Part shown: positions 63,755 through 64,000 of the stretch, in pieces
Layout: every line of letters starts with the position of its first letter
How positions within the stretch are numbered: position 1 is the stretch's first letter
Source: Acinetobacter sp. TR3
Lineage (GTDB): Bacteria; Pseudomonadota; Gammaproteobacteria; Pseudomonadales; Moraxellaceae
Assembly: GCF_027105055.1 (NCBI RefSeq)
Contig: NZ_CP114264.1
Location: 1,240,001 to 1,304,000, forward strand
Length of the DNA stretch: 64,000 bases
Reading direction: 5' to 3'
Program-made: the position numbers and the translations under genes
Notes under the pieces: generated by a model
The model's database searches: none
What the model saw: only the letters and a program-made list of their open reading frames with translations
What the model was told of the DNA's origin: nothing

Positions 63755-64000
63755 TTACGAGGCTCGAGATAAACCACCACCGAGCGCTTTATACAATTCG
63801 ATCTGATTATTTAACTTGCTTTGTTCTAGCATCAGTAAACCTTGCTGTGCCGCATAAGCAGAACGTTGTGCATCCAATACGGTCAGATAACTATCAATAC
63901 CCGCTCTAAATCGAGCCGTGGATAATTTATAAGTGGTCTCAGTGGCAGAGACTAAACGACGTTGTGCTGCTAAACGCTCATCAATATGTGCATGTGCAGC
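63755..64000 (-). CDS. TolC-family outer-membrane factor, C-terminal end (5' end outside window)
   Basis: The last 81 codons of an RND outer-membrane channel of the AdeK/OprM group, closing at the TAA in 63755-63757. The visible helices read ETTYKLSTARFRAGIDSYLTVLDAQRSAYAAQQGL and SKLNNQIELYKALGGGL, which is the classical last alpha-barrel repeat and ending of the OprM family. It would form the exit duct for a multidrug or metal RND pump whose other genes lie beyond the window. The rest of the protein cannot be judged. Confidence 0.88.
   Translation of the reverse strand, partial: AAHAHIDERLAAQRRLVSATETTYKLSTARFRAGIDSYLTVLDAQRSAYAAQQGLLMLEQSKLNNQIELYKALGGGLSRAS

Overview
The window looks like chromosomal DNA of an Acinetobacter species. 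The reasons are the AT-rich sequence, the gene content (two-part FadE, hutCD/hutUHTIG, CIO-type cydAB, FdhF/YdeP plus FdhD, AdeK/OprM-like outer membrane factor) and insertion sequences typical of that genus. The species cannot be fixed from sequence reading alone. No rRNA, tRNA or CRISPR array was found.

Layout: 1-10,300 is an accessory metal-resistance region. It holds the end of a CusA copper/silver pump gene, a CusF-like lipoprotein, an IS1-family element, a six-gene arsenic operon (arsC, arsR, LMW-phosphatase-type arsC, acr3, arsH, trxB), a P4-type integrase, the first 16 codons of a second related integrase, an IS3-family element, and a histidine kinase cut short by that element. 10,300-20,000 mixes an ISL2-type IS5 element, a Fur-box-controlled HmuY-type haem module (TonB receptor plus lipoprotein, with a divergent secreted protein), a decayed ShlB/FhaC secretion gene, a damaged IS3 element and a remnant of an IS5-family element.

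20,000-37,400 is metabolic. It contains FadE; a sigma-54 regulator divergent from a persulfide dioxygenase / DUF442-SQR fusion / TauE exporter operon with a clear -24/-12 promoter; and a long membrane-lipid modification cluster. That cluster has a desaturase, FAD oxidoreductase, DUF1365, two cyclopropane-synthase-type methyltransferases and DUF1295, a convergent two-component pair, then chalcone-isomerase-like, unknown and NTF2-like proteins. A wrecked IclR regulator and a defective IS5-family copy follow. This copy is inverted relative to the remnant at 19.3-19.9 kb, so the two bracket the 18 kb segment.

39,000-49,000 is the complete histidine utilisation locus: hutCD, then hutUHTIG and an NAD-type glutamate dehydrogenase, so histidine is taken to glutamate and then 2-oxoglutarate. 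Palindromic HutC-like operators sit before hutC and hutU, and a hairpin lies in three of the intercistronic gaps. 49,000-56,500 carries an SDR, an enoyl-CoA hydratase-like protein, an AraC regulator whose 3' end is duplicated around a small two-ORF insert, a MocR regulator, and cydAB with a DUF2474 microprotein. 56,800-59,400 is an unknown gene split by an IS5-family element that itself contains an IS1 element; both target duplications are intact, so the ancestral reading frame can be rebuilt exactly. The window ends with an FdhF/YdeP oxidoreductase, FdhD, a thioesterase and the 3' end of a TolC-family gene.

The most interesting items are the lipid-modification cluster, the duplicated AraC tail with its cargo, two short palindromic insertions with different stems but the same flanks inside one IS3 transposase, and the sigma-54-controlled sulfide module with an unfamiliar sensor domain.
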